Below are positions 46,199-55,542 of a DNA stretch of 64,000 nt, piece after piece. This DNA comes from Pedosphaera parvula Ellin514 (GTDB lineage Bacteria; Verrucomicrobiota; Verrucomicrobiia; Limisphaerales; Pedosphaeraceae), in contig NZ_ABOX02000019.1 in assembly GCF_000172555.1 (NCBI RefSeq), positions 52,442-116,441 of the forward strand. Direction: 5' to 3'. The translations under genes were made by a program, and so were the position numbers. The number at the start of each line of letters is the position of its first letter. Position 1 is the stretch's first letter. The notes under the pieces were generated by a model. It was not told where the DNA came from. It saw only the letters and a program-made list of their open reading frames with translations, and did not search any database.

Positions 46199-47206
46199 TT
46201 AAACTTTGTTGCGGATACGAGCGGTACGTTCCAAAATTTGGGTGCTGCCCTTGCTTTCGGCGAAAACTGGAGGCATCGACTGCACAAACAGTTCCCGCAT
46301 GAACTTGCCCAACGTCTCATTGGTTGGGCCGTATCCCTGATGATAGATATAATGTTCCAAGTCGTACAATATTTCGTCTGCAGTAGAATAACGGGCTTCG
46401 ACCTTTCGCGCCAGTGCCCGATGCAAAATTTCATTCAGGCGGTCATCGATGCGCATGTCCAAACTCCGAAAATCCGGGATGCTGTGACTCATGATCCGCT
46501 GCCTTGACTCTTCGGCCGTGGCTCCCTTGAAAATGTTGTAGCCCAGGAGCAGGTGAGCCAGCACCACACCGGTCGAGAAAAGATCGGACCGACAGTCAGT
46601 GATTTGAAAATCAGCCTGTTCGGGGCTCATGTAATCGGCTTTGCCGGCGACCACTTCACCTTCATTGTCCTGTAAAAATCCACGCGCCTTGGCAATGCCG
46701 AAATCGGTAAGTTTCACATCGCCTTCGAAGGCAACCATGATGTTCTTGAAACTCACATCGCGATGGACGATTCCCAGCGGCTTTCCATCCTTGTCGGTTT
46801 TGGAATGGGCGTAGGCCAGGCCACGTGCCACCCGGCTGGTGATGAAGACGGCTAATTCCTTGGGTAATTGGCAGCGTTTATCCGTCAATTGCTGGGCAAA
46901 TTGCTCGAGGTTTACGCCGCGTATCAACTCCATTGCAATAAAGAGCATGCCGCGAACCTCGCCAAGATGGTAGGTCTGAACAATGTTTGTGTGGATAAGG
47001 TCGGCTACCAATTTTGCCTCGCCGACGAAATTATTCACGAAGTTATTTTGATCGGTGTAATTTTGACGAACCACCTTGATGGCCACGCGCTTCACGAAGT
47101 TGCGGGCACCGTGTTGCTCGGCTTCATACACGACACCCATGCCGCCTTCGATTATCTTGCGTACAATTTCGTAGCGAAATTCGCTTTCGATGGTGAAGAG
47201 AGCCAT
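46199..47206 (-). CDS. Serine/threonine protein kinase
   Basis: About 335 residues, starting best at ATG 47206 (MALFTIESEF). The Hanks-type kinase domain shows the glycine loop IEGGMGVVYEAEQ, the Lys in VAIKVVR, the catalytic HRDVSFKNIM, DFGIAKA and APE-like MSPEQAD. No membrane helix or extracellular sensor is present, so it is a soluble kinase. The last 60 residues are helical and outside the usual fold. A longer frame from GTG at 47296 would add 30 residues and reach almost to the HU promoter. It leads an operon with the CN-hydrolase, RmlD-like and gluQ genes (gaps 6, 22 and 26 bases). Targets are unknown. Confidence 0.9.
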   Translation of the reverse strand: MALFTIESEFRYEIVRKIIEGGMGVVYEAEQHGARNFVKRVAIKVVRQNYTDQNNFVNNFVGEAKLVADLIHTNIVQTYHLGEVRGMLFIAMELIRGVNLEQFAQQLTDKRCQLPKELAVFITSRVARGLAYAHSKTDKDGKPLGIVHRDVSFKNIMVAFEGDVKLTDFGIAKARGFLQDNEGEVVAGKADYMSPEQADFQITDCRSDLFSTGVVLAHLLLGYNIFKGATAEESRQRIMSHSIPDFRSLDMRIDDRLNEILHRALARKVEARYSTADEILYDLEHYIYHQGYGPTNETLGKFMRELFVQSMPPVFAESKGSTQILERTARIRNKV

Positions 47207-47306
47207 GTTCCGGCAATGTTGAGAGAACGGCATTTGAAGGTCAAGCTTGGGCTGCATCCAAGAATTGGGAAACCCCGGTTTCTTAAGAAATAGCACAACT
47301 TTCTGC

Positions 47307-47336
47307 TTGCACGGTCAATCAGTACGGCTTTAATAC
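47307..47336 (+). promoter_or_regulatory. Candidate sigma-70 promoter of the HU gene
   Basis: TTGCAC (47307-47312) and TAATAC (47331-47336) with an 18-base spacer lie about 50 bases before the HU start codon. The match to the bacterial -35 and -10 consensus is good, but verrucomicrobial promoter preferences were not checked. Confidence 0.5.
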
Positions 47337-47385
47337 GGCCAAGTCTGTTGACTTTTAAATCAATCAATAACCAAAAACACACACT

Positions 47386-47673
47386 ATGGCTAAAGCACTG
47401 TCTAAGTCCCAGTTGGCGGCAGCGATCGCTGACAAGAATGGTATTACCAAGAAGCAAGCTGTTGAGATTCTCGATCATATCGCTGAGCTGGCTTATAAGA
47501 ATGCCAAGAATACTTTCACCTTGCCTGGTTTGGGCAAGCTCGTGTTGGTGAATCGCAAGGCCCGTGTCGGTCGCAATCCTGCCACTGGCGAACAAATCAA
47601 CATTCCAGCCAAGCGCGTGGTTAAGTTCCGCGTGGCCAAGGCTGCCAAGGACTCAATCCTCGGCGCCAAGTAA
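47386..47673 (+). CDS. HU family DNA-binding protein
   Basis: A 95-residue histone-like protein that bends and compacts DNA. The HU fold is evident: KALSKSQLAAAIADKNG at the start, then FTLPGLGKLVLVNRKARVGRNPATGEQ, with the beta-arm RNPATGEQINIPAK (about 63-76) carrying the conserved Arg and Pro residues that enter the minor groove. The end VVKFRVAKAAKDSI fits. A strong terminator follows, so the gene is probably monocistronic. There is no paired subunit in the window. Confidence 0.94.
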   Translation: MAKALSKSQLAAAIADKNGITKKQAVEILDHIAELAYKNAKNTFTLPGLGKLVLVNRKARVGRNPATGEQINIPAKRVVKFRVAKAAKDSILGAK

Positions 47674-47692
47674 TATTCTTACTTTTAATACC

Positions 47693-47724
47693 AGGCACCC
47701 TGATTTTTCAGGGTGCCTTTTTTG
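47693..47724 (+). terminator. Rho-independent terminator of the HU gene
   Basis: Stem AGGCACCCTGA (47693-47703) pairs with TCAGGGTGCCT (47708-47718), and TTTTTT follows. It is a textbook terminator 20 bases after the stop codon. Confidence 0.95.
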
Positions 47725-47775
47725 TTGCTCCTTTTCCAGGCATGTTGAAAATCCACACGTTTACTTTAACATTGG

Positions 47776-48744
47776 ATGCCTATGAAGATTGGTGTGGTTG
47801 GATGCGGTGCCTTGGGAAGTTATTACGGGGCGAAGCTCGGTTACGCCGGGCAGGAGGTGCACTTTCTCCTGCGGTCTGACTATGACGTCGTCAAGCGTAA
47901 GGGCGTTCTCATCCGTAGTCCGGAAGGCGATTTACGTTTCCAGCCCAAGTGTGCGAAAACGCCTGAAGCCATTGGAGTTTGTGATCTGGTCATTATCGGC
48001 CTAAAGGCCACGGCCAATAACGATTTTGAAAGCCTGGTTAAACCCCTGGTCGGTCCTGCAACCGCGATTCTTACCCTGCAAAACGGCTTGGGAAATGAGG
48101 CGCAGCTCGCAAATCTTTTTGGGGAGGAGAAGATTTTAGGCGGGCTCTGTTTCGTTTGTCTCAACCGGACTGAGCCGGGAGTCGTGCAACACATGGCACA
48201 CGGCAACATTGTCATGGGTGAATATCATCGCTGGCCGGAACCGCGGACGCATGACATCGCCTCGATGTTTCGCAATGCCGGGATCACCTGCAAAGTGACG
48301 GACAACCTTGAAGCAGCGCATTGGGAGAAACTGGTGTGGAACATTCCATTTAATGGGCTTGGAGTGGCAGGGGCGGCGGGATATGAAGCGGTTGTGAATG
48401 GCACGATTCCGGAAACGCCCGGTTTAGGCGCGTGTCCCACCACCGATGTTTTGCTGGCTGATCCGCGCTGGGAACAATTGGTTCGTGAGTTAATGTTGGA
48501 GGTAATCACCACCGCGAATGCGAAGGGTTTGAAGGTACCTATTGAATCGGCGGAGAAACAAATCACCCGCACCCGCAACATGGGTGCCTACAAAGCTTCC
48601 ACCCTGATTGATTTCGAGCGACGACAGCCCCTGGAACTGGAGAGTTTGTTCCTGGAACCGTTGCGGCAGGCAGGCACGGCCGGTGTTTCCACCCCCCGGT
48701 TGGCAAACCTTTGCAAGCTATTGGTGCGGTTGGATCCCAAATAG
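47776..48744 (+). CDS. panE: 2-dehydropantoate 2-reductase
   Basis: A 322-residue NADPH-dependent ketopantoate reductase that makes pantoate for coenzyme A. The Rossmann motif GVVGCGALGSYYGAKL is at the N-terminus; QNGLGNE is the typical ligand loop (about 96), and the catalytic Lys is in HWEKLVWNIPFNG (about 180). The C-terminal helical domain has TRNMGAYKASTLIDFE, where Lys and Ser residues contact substrate. The ATG at 47776 or the ATG two codons later may be used. ApbA-type proteins of other function share this fold, so the exact substrate is inferred. Confidence 0.85.
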   Translation: MPMKIGVVGCGALGSYYGAKLGYAGQEVHFLLRSDYDVVKRKGVLIRSPEGDLRFQPKCAKTPEAIGVCDLVIIGLKATANNDFESLVKPLVGPATAILTLQNGLGNEAQLANLFGEEKILGGLCFVCLNRTEPGVVQHMAHGNIVMGEYHRWPEPRTHDIASMFRNAGITCKVTDNLEAAHWEKLVWNIPFNGLGVAGAAGYEAVVNGTIPETPGLGACPTTDVLLADPRWEQLVRELMLEVITTANAKGLKVPIESAEKQITRTRNMGAYKASTLIDFERRQPLELESLFLEPLRQAGTAGVSTPRLANLCKLLVRLDPK

Positions 48745-48822
48745 GAACGCTTGCCAGCAGGGGCAGGACGACATTACCTTCTGGAAGCTTTGGGAAACAT
48801 AAATTTGAATTCAAATAGGGAC

Positions 48823-50169
48823 ATGAAAGTTCGCGTTCGTTTCGCACCAAGTCCGACCGGATTCCTTCACATCGGAGGAGCCCGCACGGCATTATTTAAC
48901 TGGCTTTACGCCCGCCATACGGGCGGCACCTTTATTTTGCGCATCGAAGATACCGATGCGGCTCGTAATACCCAGGAAGCCGTGGAGGTGATCCTGAACG
49001 GTTTGCGTTGGCTGGGATTGGATTGGGACGAAGGTCCCATCAGCGGCGATGCCACTGGAGCCAGCAAGGGCGATCGGGGGCCTTATTTTCAAAGCCAGCG
49101 GAGTGAGAATTATAAGCGCAGGGTTGATGCGTTGCTTTCACGTGGGCTGGCGTACGAGCATGAAGGCGCGGTGAAATTCAAGATGCAGCGCGAGCCGGTG
49201 GTTATTCCGGACCTGGTGGTCGGCAACGTGACACGTGAGCTAACTGATCGAGAAAAGCTTGATCCAGATTTTGTGATTGTTCGTTCGGATGGACAGCCGG
49301 TATTTCATTTCGTCAACGTCATTGACGACTTGGAGATGGGGATTACCCATGTGATCCGTGGCGAAGATCATCTAAGCAATACGGCGAAGCATATCGCCCT
49401 GTTTAAAGCATTCGGAGTTGAGCCGCCCAAGTACGCTCACATCCCCCTGATCTTGAATATTGACGGCACCAAGATGAGTAAGCGCGATAAGGGCGCTTCC
49501 TTGATGACGTATGTTGAAGAAGGATACGCACCGGAAGCAGTCATCAATTATCTCTGTTTGCTCGGATGGTCACCCAAGGGGAACAGGGAAAAAGTTCCAC
49601 TTAAGGAAGTGACTGAACTTTTTGATCTGCCTCAAATCCTGCGGCATAATGCCCGGTTCGACCTGAACAAGCTCCATTGGCTGAATGGGGAATATATCAA
49701 GGACATGAGCTCGGATCGTTTCCACGAACTGGCCGTGCATGCGCTGGCGCGGATTGGAATCGATACCAATAGATTTGATTTGGAATATGTCAAGGCGGGT
49801 TTGGACACCGCCAAGCAAAAGGTGAAGCTTTTCTCTGAAGTGCCGACCTTTACTGACTTTTATTTTAAGGATGAAGTGGAACTGCCGGCAGAAATGATTC
49901 AAAAGGATTTTCCTCCGACGTTGAAGCCGAGCCTGCAGAAGTTGCGGGATGTTTATGCTCAACTTCCTTCTTTTGATCCGGATACTTTAAACACCACGTT
50001 GAAGGCTGTGGCAGTCGAGTTGGGTGTTTCAGTGGGTGTGCTGGTGCATCCTCTGCGCCTGGCGGCTACCGGTCGTACGATAGGGCCAAGCTTGTATCAC
50101 CTGTTGGAAGTACTTGGCAAAGAGCGGGTGCTGCATCGGATCGATCAGGCTCTGGCGAAAATGGGTTGA
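48823..50169 (+). CDS. gltX: Glutamyl-tRNA synthetase
   Basis: A class I aminoacyl-tRNA synthetase of 448 residues, started at ATG 48823, which follows TAGGG by a few bases; a 24-codon upstream extension has no family character. HIGH motif: SPTGFLHIGGARTALFNW. KMSKS motif: DGTKMSKRDKGASLM. It has no zinc-binding Cys set, and its anticodon-binding domain (about 300-448) is complete. It may charge tRNA(Glu) only or also tRNA(Gln); this cannot be told here. gluQ, its paralogue, is at 43544-44398. It is 79 bases after panE. Confidence 0.95.
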   Translation: MKVRVRFAPSPTGFLHIGGARTALFNWLYARHTGGTFILRIEDTDAARNTQEAVEVILNGLRWLGLDWDEGPISGDATGASKGDRGPYFQSQRSENYKRRVDALLSRGLAYEHEGAVKFKMQREPVVIPDLVVGNVTRELTDREKLDPDFVIVRSDGQPVFHFVNVIDDLEMGITHVIRGEDHLSNTAKHIALFKAFGVEPPKYAHIPLILNIDGTKMSKRDKGASLMTYVEEGYAPEAVINYLCLLGWSPKGNREKVPLKEVTELFDLPQILRHNARFDLNKLHWLNGEYIKDMSSDRFHELAVHALARIGIDTNRFDLEYVKAGLDTAKQKVKLFSEVPTFTDFYFKDEVELPAEMIQKDFPPTLKPSLQKLRDVYAQLPSFDPDTLNTTLKAVAVELGVSVGVLVHPLRLAATGRTIGPSLYHLLEVLGKERVLHRIDQALAKMG

Positions 50170-50201
50170 TGCAGGCAGGTTTGCTGACACGGAGGAACAA
50201 G

Positions 50202-50232
50202 GGAACGGATGTTTAATTCCGTTCCGCCGTTT
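50202..50232 (+). terminator. Possible terminator of gltX
   Basis: GGAACGGA (50202-50209) pairs with TCCGTTCC (50218-50225), followed by GCCGTTTTATG. The T-run is short, so the call is tentative. Confidence 0.5.
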
Positions 50233-50324
50233 TATGCAATCTGGTGCGGCGAGTGCATTGTGAAATCGCTGTACAATTCTTAAGCTAATCACAGCTTAAG
50301 GCTGACAAGCCTTGGCCCAAACGT

Positions 50325-50972
50325 TTAAGCGGCCGTTTCTGGCTTCTGCAATGGAACGAATTGCGTTTGGGCAGGATCGTAGGCGAATAATTCACCCGTT
50401 GCTATTTTGAAGAACCATCCGTGAATGTGCAAAGTGCCCTTTTCAAAGCGATCCTGCACTGACGGGTAGGTATGGAGATTTTCCAGGCTGAAAAGCACGT
50501 TTTCTTCAGCCGCGGCATCCAGTAGTTCTTCACCATGCGACAAGTGGGAGTAGTTCGTCGCGATGACTTTCTGAACGGGAGCAGCCAGGGAAAGCCACTC
50601 GGTGAGATGAGGCATGGCAGATGGATTCTTGATCCCCTCAATCAACGCAGTAATGGCGCCGCACTGAGAATGGCCGCAGACCACGATATCATTCACCTCA
50701 AGGTTTTGAACTGCGAATTCGATGGCTGCGGCAGTGGAATTGGGGCTGCCGGTCGCATCTGCCGGGGGAACGATGTTGCCGATGTTTTTAACGACGAAGA
50801 GATCTCCCGGCTGACTTTGGGTGATCAGTTCCGCCAACACCCTGGAATCGCAGCAGGTAATGAAAAGCGTGTGGGGATTTTGGCCGTTCTTTGAAAGTTT
50901 ACGGAACAAACTTTTATATTTGCCGAACTTTTCAGTTTGAAAACGGTGGACACCCTCAAAAAGTCTTTGCAT
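50325..50972 (-). CDS. Beta-class carbonic anhydrase
   Basis: A 215-residue zinc enzyme that interconverts CO2 and bicarbonate. Zinc ligands are the Cys in ITCCDSRVLAEL and the His and Cys in VCGHSQCGAITAL, with the Asp/Arg dyad in CDSRV. The end VQDRFEKGTLHIHGWFFKI matches the CynT/Can pattern. It is 13 bases downstream of purE and belongs to the same transcript. The bicarbonate it supplies is the substrate of PurK, the other enzyme of this operon. Confidence 0.95.
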   Translation of the reverse strand: MQRLFEGVHRFQTEKFGKYKSLFRKLSKNGQNPHTLFITCCDSRVLAELITQSQPGDLFVVKNIGNIVPPADATGSPNSTAAAIEFAVQNLEVNDIVVCGHSQCGAITALIEGIKNPSAMPHLTEWLSLAAPVQKVIATNYSHLSHGEELLDAAAEENVLFSLENLHTYPSVQDRFEKGTLHIHGWFFKIATGELFAYDPAQTQFVPLQKPETAA

Positions 50973-50985
50973 GGATTATTACAGA

Positions 50986-51483
50986 TCAGGAAACCAGGTT
51001 TTTGTTTTTGGCCCGGGATTCTTCAGCCATTCGTTTTTTAAAGGAAACTATTTTTTCCTGCAATTTGGAATCGCTGGTTGCCAGGATTTTTACGGCCAGC
51101 AGGCCGGCGTTACGGCCATTGCCAATGGCAACTGTGGCCACGGGGACGCCGGCTGGCATCTGAACAATTGAAAGCAGTGAATCCATGCCTTTCAAGGCCT
51201 TTGATTCTATTGGCACGCCGATTACAGGCAAAGGAGTGAGACTCGCTACCATGCCCGGGAGATGCGCTGCCCCGCCGGCACCCGCAATGATTACCTTCAA
51301 TCCGCGCTTTTGGGCATTGCTGGCATAGCGTGCCATATCCATCGGGGTGCGATGAGCGGAGACGACGCGCACTTCATGTGGCACACCGAATTCGGCGCAG
51401 GCTTCAGCAGCAGCTTTCAGCGTGGGCCAGTCGGAATCGCTGCCCATGATGATGCCTACCAACGGTTTTGCGGATTTCTTCAT
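50986..51483 (-). CDS. purE: N5-carboxyaminoimidazole ribonucleotide mutase
   Basis: A 165-residue class I PurE that rearranges N5-CAIR to CAIR in purine synthesis. The motifs [30 protein letters not shown] and [19 protein letters not shown] are clear, as is [22 protein letters not shown]. It overlaps purK by four bases (ATGA), which couples their translation. The carbonic anhydrase gene follows. Confidence 0.97.
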   Translation of the reverse strand: MKKSAKPLVGIIMGSDSDWPTLKAAAEACAEFGVPHEVRVVSAHRTPMDMARYASNAQKRGLKVIIAGAGGAAHLPGMVASLTPLPVIGVPIESKALKGMDSLLSIVQMPAGVPVATVAIGNGRNAGLLAVKILATSDSKLQEKIVSFKKRMAEESRAKNKNLVS

Positions 51484-52685
51484 GCTACTTCTCCAAATTC
51501 AATAAGCTCGGCTGCCCGGCGCGAAATTCCGAGGGCCTCTTCCATGGTTTTACCCAACGCCGTTACGTGGCCCATCTTGCGCCCGGGGACACTTACCGAC
51601 TTGCCATAAACGTGTATGTGGGCACCGGGAATTGCGAGCGCCTTGTCAATGCCTTGAGGCGCGCCCGAACCCTTGCCAGAGCCGAGCAGATTAACCATCA
51701 CGGCTGCCGGTGCCAGCATGGCAGTGGAACCAAGGGGCCATCCCATAACTGCCCGGACATGATTCTCGAACTGCGAACAAACGCAGCCTTCGATGGAATA
51801 GTGTCCTGAATTGTGAACGCGAGGTGCCATTTCATTCACCAACACCTGGCCATCCCTGCCGAGGAAAAGTTCCACACCGATACTGCCCACACCGCCCACC
51901 GTTTCCACCGCTTTGCGAGCGATCTCCACCGCGCGGGCGGCTATTCCTGCGGGCACGATGGCAGGAGCTTTGACCACGTGACATATATGGTTATGCTGCA
52001 CGGTTTCAACCAATGGATAGTTTGCCATCTCGCCGGTCTGGCTTCGGGTAATCATGATGGCGAGTTCCATTGTGAATGGGCAGAAAGCTTCGACGTATAA
52101 GCCATTGGAATCGCCGCCAAGCTGCCGCCACGCTTCATCAACGTCCGTGGTTGCGCGCAGAGTGAAATTTCCCTTGCCATCATAGCCGTTCCGGCGCTTC
52201 TTCAGAACCAATGGCCAGCCGAATTCCTTGGCCGCTTCCAGGATTTCGTTCTTTTCCGAAACGGCTTTGAACTTTGGAAGTGGAAGACCGGCTTTTTCCA
52301 AGGCTTGCTTCTGAAGCAATTTATCCTGAACGAGGCGGATCGTGGCCGACGACGGCCAGAGCCTGTGCCCAAACTTTTCAAGCGCGGCAAGGCTGTCAGC
52401 ATCGACGAATTCATTTTCGAGCGTGACGACATCCACCATTGAGCCGAGGCGCAGCAGGGATTCGGGATTGTCCCAGTCGCCAATGACAGTTTCACGAGCC
52501 AGAGTGGCGGCAGGACTATGGTCATTACGCTCAAGGACCACCACCTCGCAACCAAATTGCAGGGCCGATTGCGTGATCATTTTGGCAAGTTGTCCGCCAC
52601 CGACTATGCCGAGAGTGCAGGCAGCCTTTGGCCGCCGGTTAGGCAGTTGGTCTAAAACTGGCTGAGGTTGTGCAATATTTTGCAT
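51480..52685 (-). CDS. purK: N5-carboxyaminoimidazole ribonucleotide synthase
   Basis: A 401-residue ATP-grasp enzyme that makes N5-CAIR from AIR, ATP and bicarbonate. The start [20 protein letters not shown] carries the N-terminal fold, and [17 protein letters not shown] is the ATP-binding region. [16 protein letters not shown] follows, and [18 protein letters not shown] marks the C-terminal active site. It is the first gene of a purK-purE-carbonic anhydrase operon. It is divergent from chrA with a 250-base gap that has an AT-rich stretch (52759-52780). Confidence 0.96.
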   Translation of the reverse strand: MQNIAQPQPVLDQLPNRRPKAACTLGIVGGGQLAKMITQSALQFGCEVVVLERNDHSPAATLARETVIGDWDNPESLLRLGSMVDVVTLENEFVDADSLAALEKFGHRLWPSSATIRLVQDKLLQKQALEKAGLPLPKFKAVSEKNEILEAAKEFGWPLVLKKRRNGYDGKGNFTLRATTDVDEAWRQLGGDSNGLYVEAFCPFTMELAIMITRSQTGEMANYPLVETVQHNHICHVVKAPAIVPAGIAARAVEIARKAVETVGGVGSIGVELFLGRDGQVLVNEMAPRVHNSGHYSIEGCVCSQFENHVRAVMGWPLGSTAMLAPAAVMVNLLGSGKGSGAPQGIDKALAIPGAHIHVYGKSVSVPGRKMGHVTALGKTMEEALGISRRAAELIEFGEVA

Positions 52686-52937
52686 TTATCTCGCGATCCA
52701 CCCGCATTCTGTCGCGGGATGGAAGAGGTTACGCATCGCTGCTGAATCTGCAATCCGTTTTATAAGCTTAATATATAAATTGAGGGGGAACAATCAGACA
52801 ACAAAAACATGCATCTGGTGAAACACCCGGCTGGGTTATGGTCGATCACGCTGGAAGTCTCGCGATCGCCAGAGTAGGGTCTGGCGGAGAATTGGTTTGC
52901 GGCGTGGCAGCAAAGACAGTGAAACGATAGTGTGGCG

Positions 52938-54245
52938 ATGAAAGTCCCTTTCAAAGAAGCATTTTTATTCTGGCTTAAGCTTGGGTTCATCAGTTTTGGT
53001 GGGCCCAGCGGGCAAATCGCCATCATGCACCATGAACTGGTGGAAAAAAGAAAATGGATCAGTGAATCCCGTTTTTTACATGCGCTGAATTATTGCATGC
53101 TCCTGCCGGGACCGGAGGCAACGCAACTGGCCATTTACGTAGGTTGGTTGCTGCACAGAACGTGGGGCGGAATTGTGGCCGGGGTTTTGTTTGTTCTGCC
53201 AGCTGCTTTTATTCTTTGGGCGCTCAGCCTGGTTTATGTCACCTACGGGCATGTCCCGGCGGTGGTTGCCGTATTCCATGGATTAAAACCGGCGGTGCTG
53301 GCCATTGTGACAGCCGCGGTGATTCGTATTGGCCGAAAAGCGCTGAAGAATTCCGTGATGTGGACATTGGCAGGGGTGGCGTTTATCGCGCTTTTCTTTT
53401 TTAAAGTTCCATTTCCGATAATCATCCTGTGTGCCGGATTACTGGGGTTTATTGGCGGGAAGTTATGGCCGAAGCGTTTTCTTGTTTTTAGCGCTCATGG
53501 CCCGGCTAAAGGCGCAGGGGATGTAACAGTAATTGATGATCACAGCGAATCTCCAGCACACGCCAAACCTTCGCTGAGCCGGGCACTGAAAGTTTGCACG
53601 GTATGCCTTTTGTTGTGGTGGACTCCAGTGTTGATGGTTGGAGGTGCTTTGGGATGGAATCATGTGTTGTTTAAGGAAGGCCTCTTTTTCAGCAAGGCGG
53701 CCATGGTCACGTTTGGCGGGGCTTATGCTGTGCTGCCTTATGTCAGCCAACAGGCGGTTGATAATTATCATTGGCTGGAAACCTCGCAGATGATGGATGG
53801 CCTTGGTCTGGCGGAAACCACGCCTGGTCCTTTAATCATGGTGTTGCAGTATGTCGGATTCCTCGGTGGGTGGAAATTTCATGGAAACCTCCCGCCATTG
53901 GTTTCTGCGAGCCTCGGCGCGTTTATCACCACCTGGACGACGTTCGTGCCGTGTTTTCTTTGGATTTTTTTAGGTGCTCCCCACATTGAGCAGTTACGAG
54001 GCAATGTGAAGCTATCGGCTGCTCTTTCCACGATTACGGCAGCGGTGGTGGGAGTCATTTTGAACCTGGCGGTTTGGTTCGGTATCCAGGTACTGTTTCC
54101 GCAAGCCGGGCCGGTGGACTGGTTCGCAGTGTTCGTCTGTGTGATCGCGTTTATCGGTTTCATTCGTTGGAAGTGGGATGTCATGTGGGTGGTAATTGGG
54201 AGTGGCTTGCTGGGGTTGATTTATTGGCAATTGTTACAGGCTTGA
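52938..54245 (+). CDS. chrA: Chromate transporter, CHR family
   Basis: A 435-residue, two-domain (LCHR) membrane protein with roughly ten to twelve helices. The N-terminal CHR domain has FISFGGPSGQIAIMHHELV and LPGPEATQLAIYVGWLLH. The C-terminal one repeats it: MVTFGGAYAVLPYVSQQAV and TTPGPLIMVLQYVGF. The family exports chromate, but many members have unproven substrates. ATG at 52938 (MKVPFKEAF) is preferred to GTG at 52932. No chrB regulator is nearby. Confidence 0.92.
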   Translation: MKVPFKEAFLFWLKLGFISFGGPSGQIAIMHHELVEKRKWISESRFLHALNYCMLLPGPEATQLAIYVGWLLHRTWGGIVAGVLFVLPAAFILWALSLVYVTYGHVPAVVAVFHGLKPAVLAIVTAAVIRIGRKALKNSVMWTLAGVAFIALFFFKVPFPIIILCAGLLGFIGGKLWPKRFLVFSAHGPAKGAGDVTVIDDHSESPAHAKPSLSRALKVCTVCLLLWWTPVLMVGGALGWNHVLFKEGLFFSKAAMVTFGGAYAVLPYVSQQAVDNYHWLETSQMMDGLGLAETTPGPLIMVLQYVGFLGGWKFHGNLPPLVSASLGAFITTWTTFVPCFLWIFLGAPHIEQLRGNVKLSAALSTITAAVVGVILNLAVWFGIQVLFPQAGPVDWFAVFVCVIAFIGFIRWKWDVMWVVIGSGLLGLIYWQLLQA

Positions 54246-54316
54246 AGGCGATCTGGGACTCTTGAAGAAGGTTTGACATCAGTTGGGAATTGGGGAGTAT
54301 CCGTCCGGCAGCGCGT

Positions 54317-54898
54317 ATGACAACCGCCAACAAAGTCACAATCCTACGGATTCTGTTGATCCCTTTTTTTGTTGTCCAAATACTTTACTATTTTCGGACC
54401 GGGGATGAGTTACATCGGACGCTGGGACTTCTTTCGTTTGCGGTAGCTGCCATTCTGGATGGTGTGGATGGTTATATAGCGCGCCATTACAATCAGAAGA
54501 GTGAACTGGGGGCGATGTTGGATCCGCTGGGCGATAAGCTTCTGCTCGTTTCAGGCATCGTGCTGTTGAGCTTCACCAACCAGACCAGGCTTAGGACTAT
54601 GCCGTTGTGGTTAACCGCTACGATCATCAGTCGGGATGTGTTGCTGGTTTTGGGCTGGGCCGTGATCCATCTCATGTGTGGCAAGGTGACGGTGCGCCCA
54701 CGCATGCTTGGGAAGATTGCCACCGTTTTTCAGATGGCGACGGTGCTCTGGATACTTTTGAAATGGAAAGAGGCTTTCCTGCCATATTTGATTTGGGGAG
54801 CGTTGTTTTCCACGGCTGGTTCGGGATTGCTTTATATTTGGGATGGCATGAGACAACTGAGTGCGAGTCCGTCCAGTTCGCCACATTCCCAGCAGTAA
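54317..54898 (+). CDS. pgsA: CDP-diacylglycerol-glycerol-3-phosphate phosphatidyltransferase
   Basis: A 193-residue inner-membrane enzyme that makes phosphatidylglycerophosphate. The CDP-alcohol phosphotransferase motif is complete: DGVDGYIARHYNQKSELG followed by AMLDPLGDK. The N-terminal NKVTILRILLIPFFV is typical of PgsA. Several membrane helices follow to the end. ATG at 54317 begins MTTANKVTILR; an upstream start would add nine residues. It could equally be a cardiolipin or phosphatidylserine-type synthase by motif alone, but the N-terminus favours PgsA. Confidence 0.9.
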   Translation: MTTANKVTILRILLIPFFVVQILYYFRTGDELHRTLGLLSFAVAAILDGVDGYIARHYNQKSELGAMLDPLGDKLLLVSGIVLLSFTNQTRLRTMPLWLTATIISRDVLLVLGWAVIHLMCGKVTVRPRMLGKIATVFQMATVLWILLKWKEAFLPYLIWGALFSTAGSGLLYIWDGMRQLSASPSSSPHSQQ

Positions 54899-54959
54899 CA
54901 GCTTTTGTTTCGGACTGAGTTGCAAAATGTGTCCGGATGATACACATTTGCGGCCAACT

Positions 54960-55433
54960 ATGGCCAAAGAAGTTGAATTGAGTTTGAAGGAAGGGGACAA
55001 AGCGCCCGAGTTTACGGTTTCCACGAATGGCGGAGGAAGGATTTCTCTCGCCGATTATAAAGGGAAGAACGTCATACTTTATTTCTACCCCAAGGATGAT
55101 ACCCCGGGATGCACCAAGGAAGCGTGTGCCTTCCGTGATTCCTATGCGGATTTTAAAAAGAAGGATGCGGTGGTTTTTGGCGTGAGCACTGATCCGGTGA
55201 AATCGCACGACAAATTTGTGGAGAAGTTTAAGCTGCCATTTACGTTGTTGGCGGATGAGGACAAGAAAATCGTGGAAGCTTACGGTGTGTGGGGGCAGAA
55301 AAGTTTTATGGGGCGAAAATATATGGGCACGCATCGGGTGACTTTTCTGATTGGACCGGATGGCAAGATAAAGAAGATTTGGCCAGCCGTAAAACCCGAA
55401 GAACATGCCGAAGAGGTCTTGGCAACGCTCTGA
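54960..55433 (+). CDS. bcp: Peroxiredoxin, Bcp type
   Basis: A 157-residue thioredoxin-dependent peroxidase that reduces hydrogen peroxide and organic peroxides. The peroxidatic Cys is in FYPKDDTPGCTKEACAFRD, with the resolving Cys five residues later (CTKEAC), as in atypical 2-Cys Bcp. The start LKEGDKAPEF is usual. The ORF opens upstream at 54861, but ATG 54960 (MAKEVELSLK) is where family character begins. A second peroxiredoxin gene follows 109 bases later. Confidence 0.95.
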   Translation: MAKEVELSLKEGDKAPEFTVSTNGGGRISLADYKGKNVILYFYPKDDTPGCTKEACAFRDSYADFKKKDAVVFGVSTDPVKSHDKFVEKFKLPFTLLADEDKKIVEAYGVWGQKSFMGRKYMGTHRVTFLIGPDGKIKKIWPAVKPEEHAEEVLATL

Positions 55434-55542
55434 GTATCGGATGTTGGCGGTTGCTAACTTATAATCGCCATTTGACACTCCTTTGTGTGGCAACTATAAA
55501 CGCAGCCATTGAAGTGACTTTAACCTTAAAAGAAAATTAATT

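Noticed and set aside
54672..55493. A 273-codon minus-strand frame over pgsA and bcp
   Set aside because: It overlaps two clear genes and has no domain.
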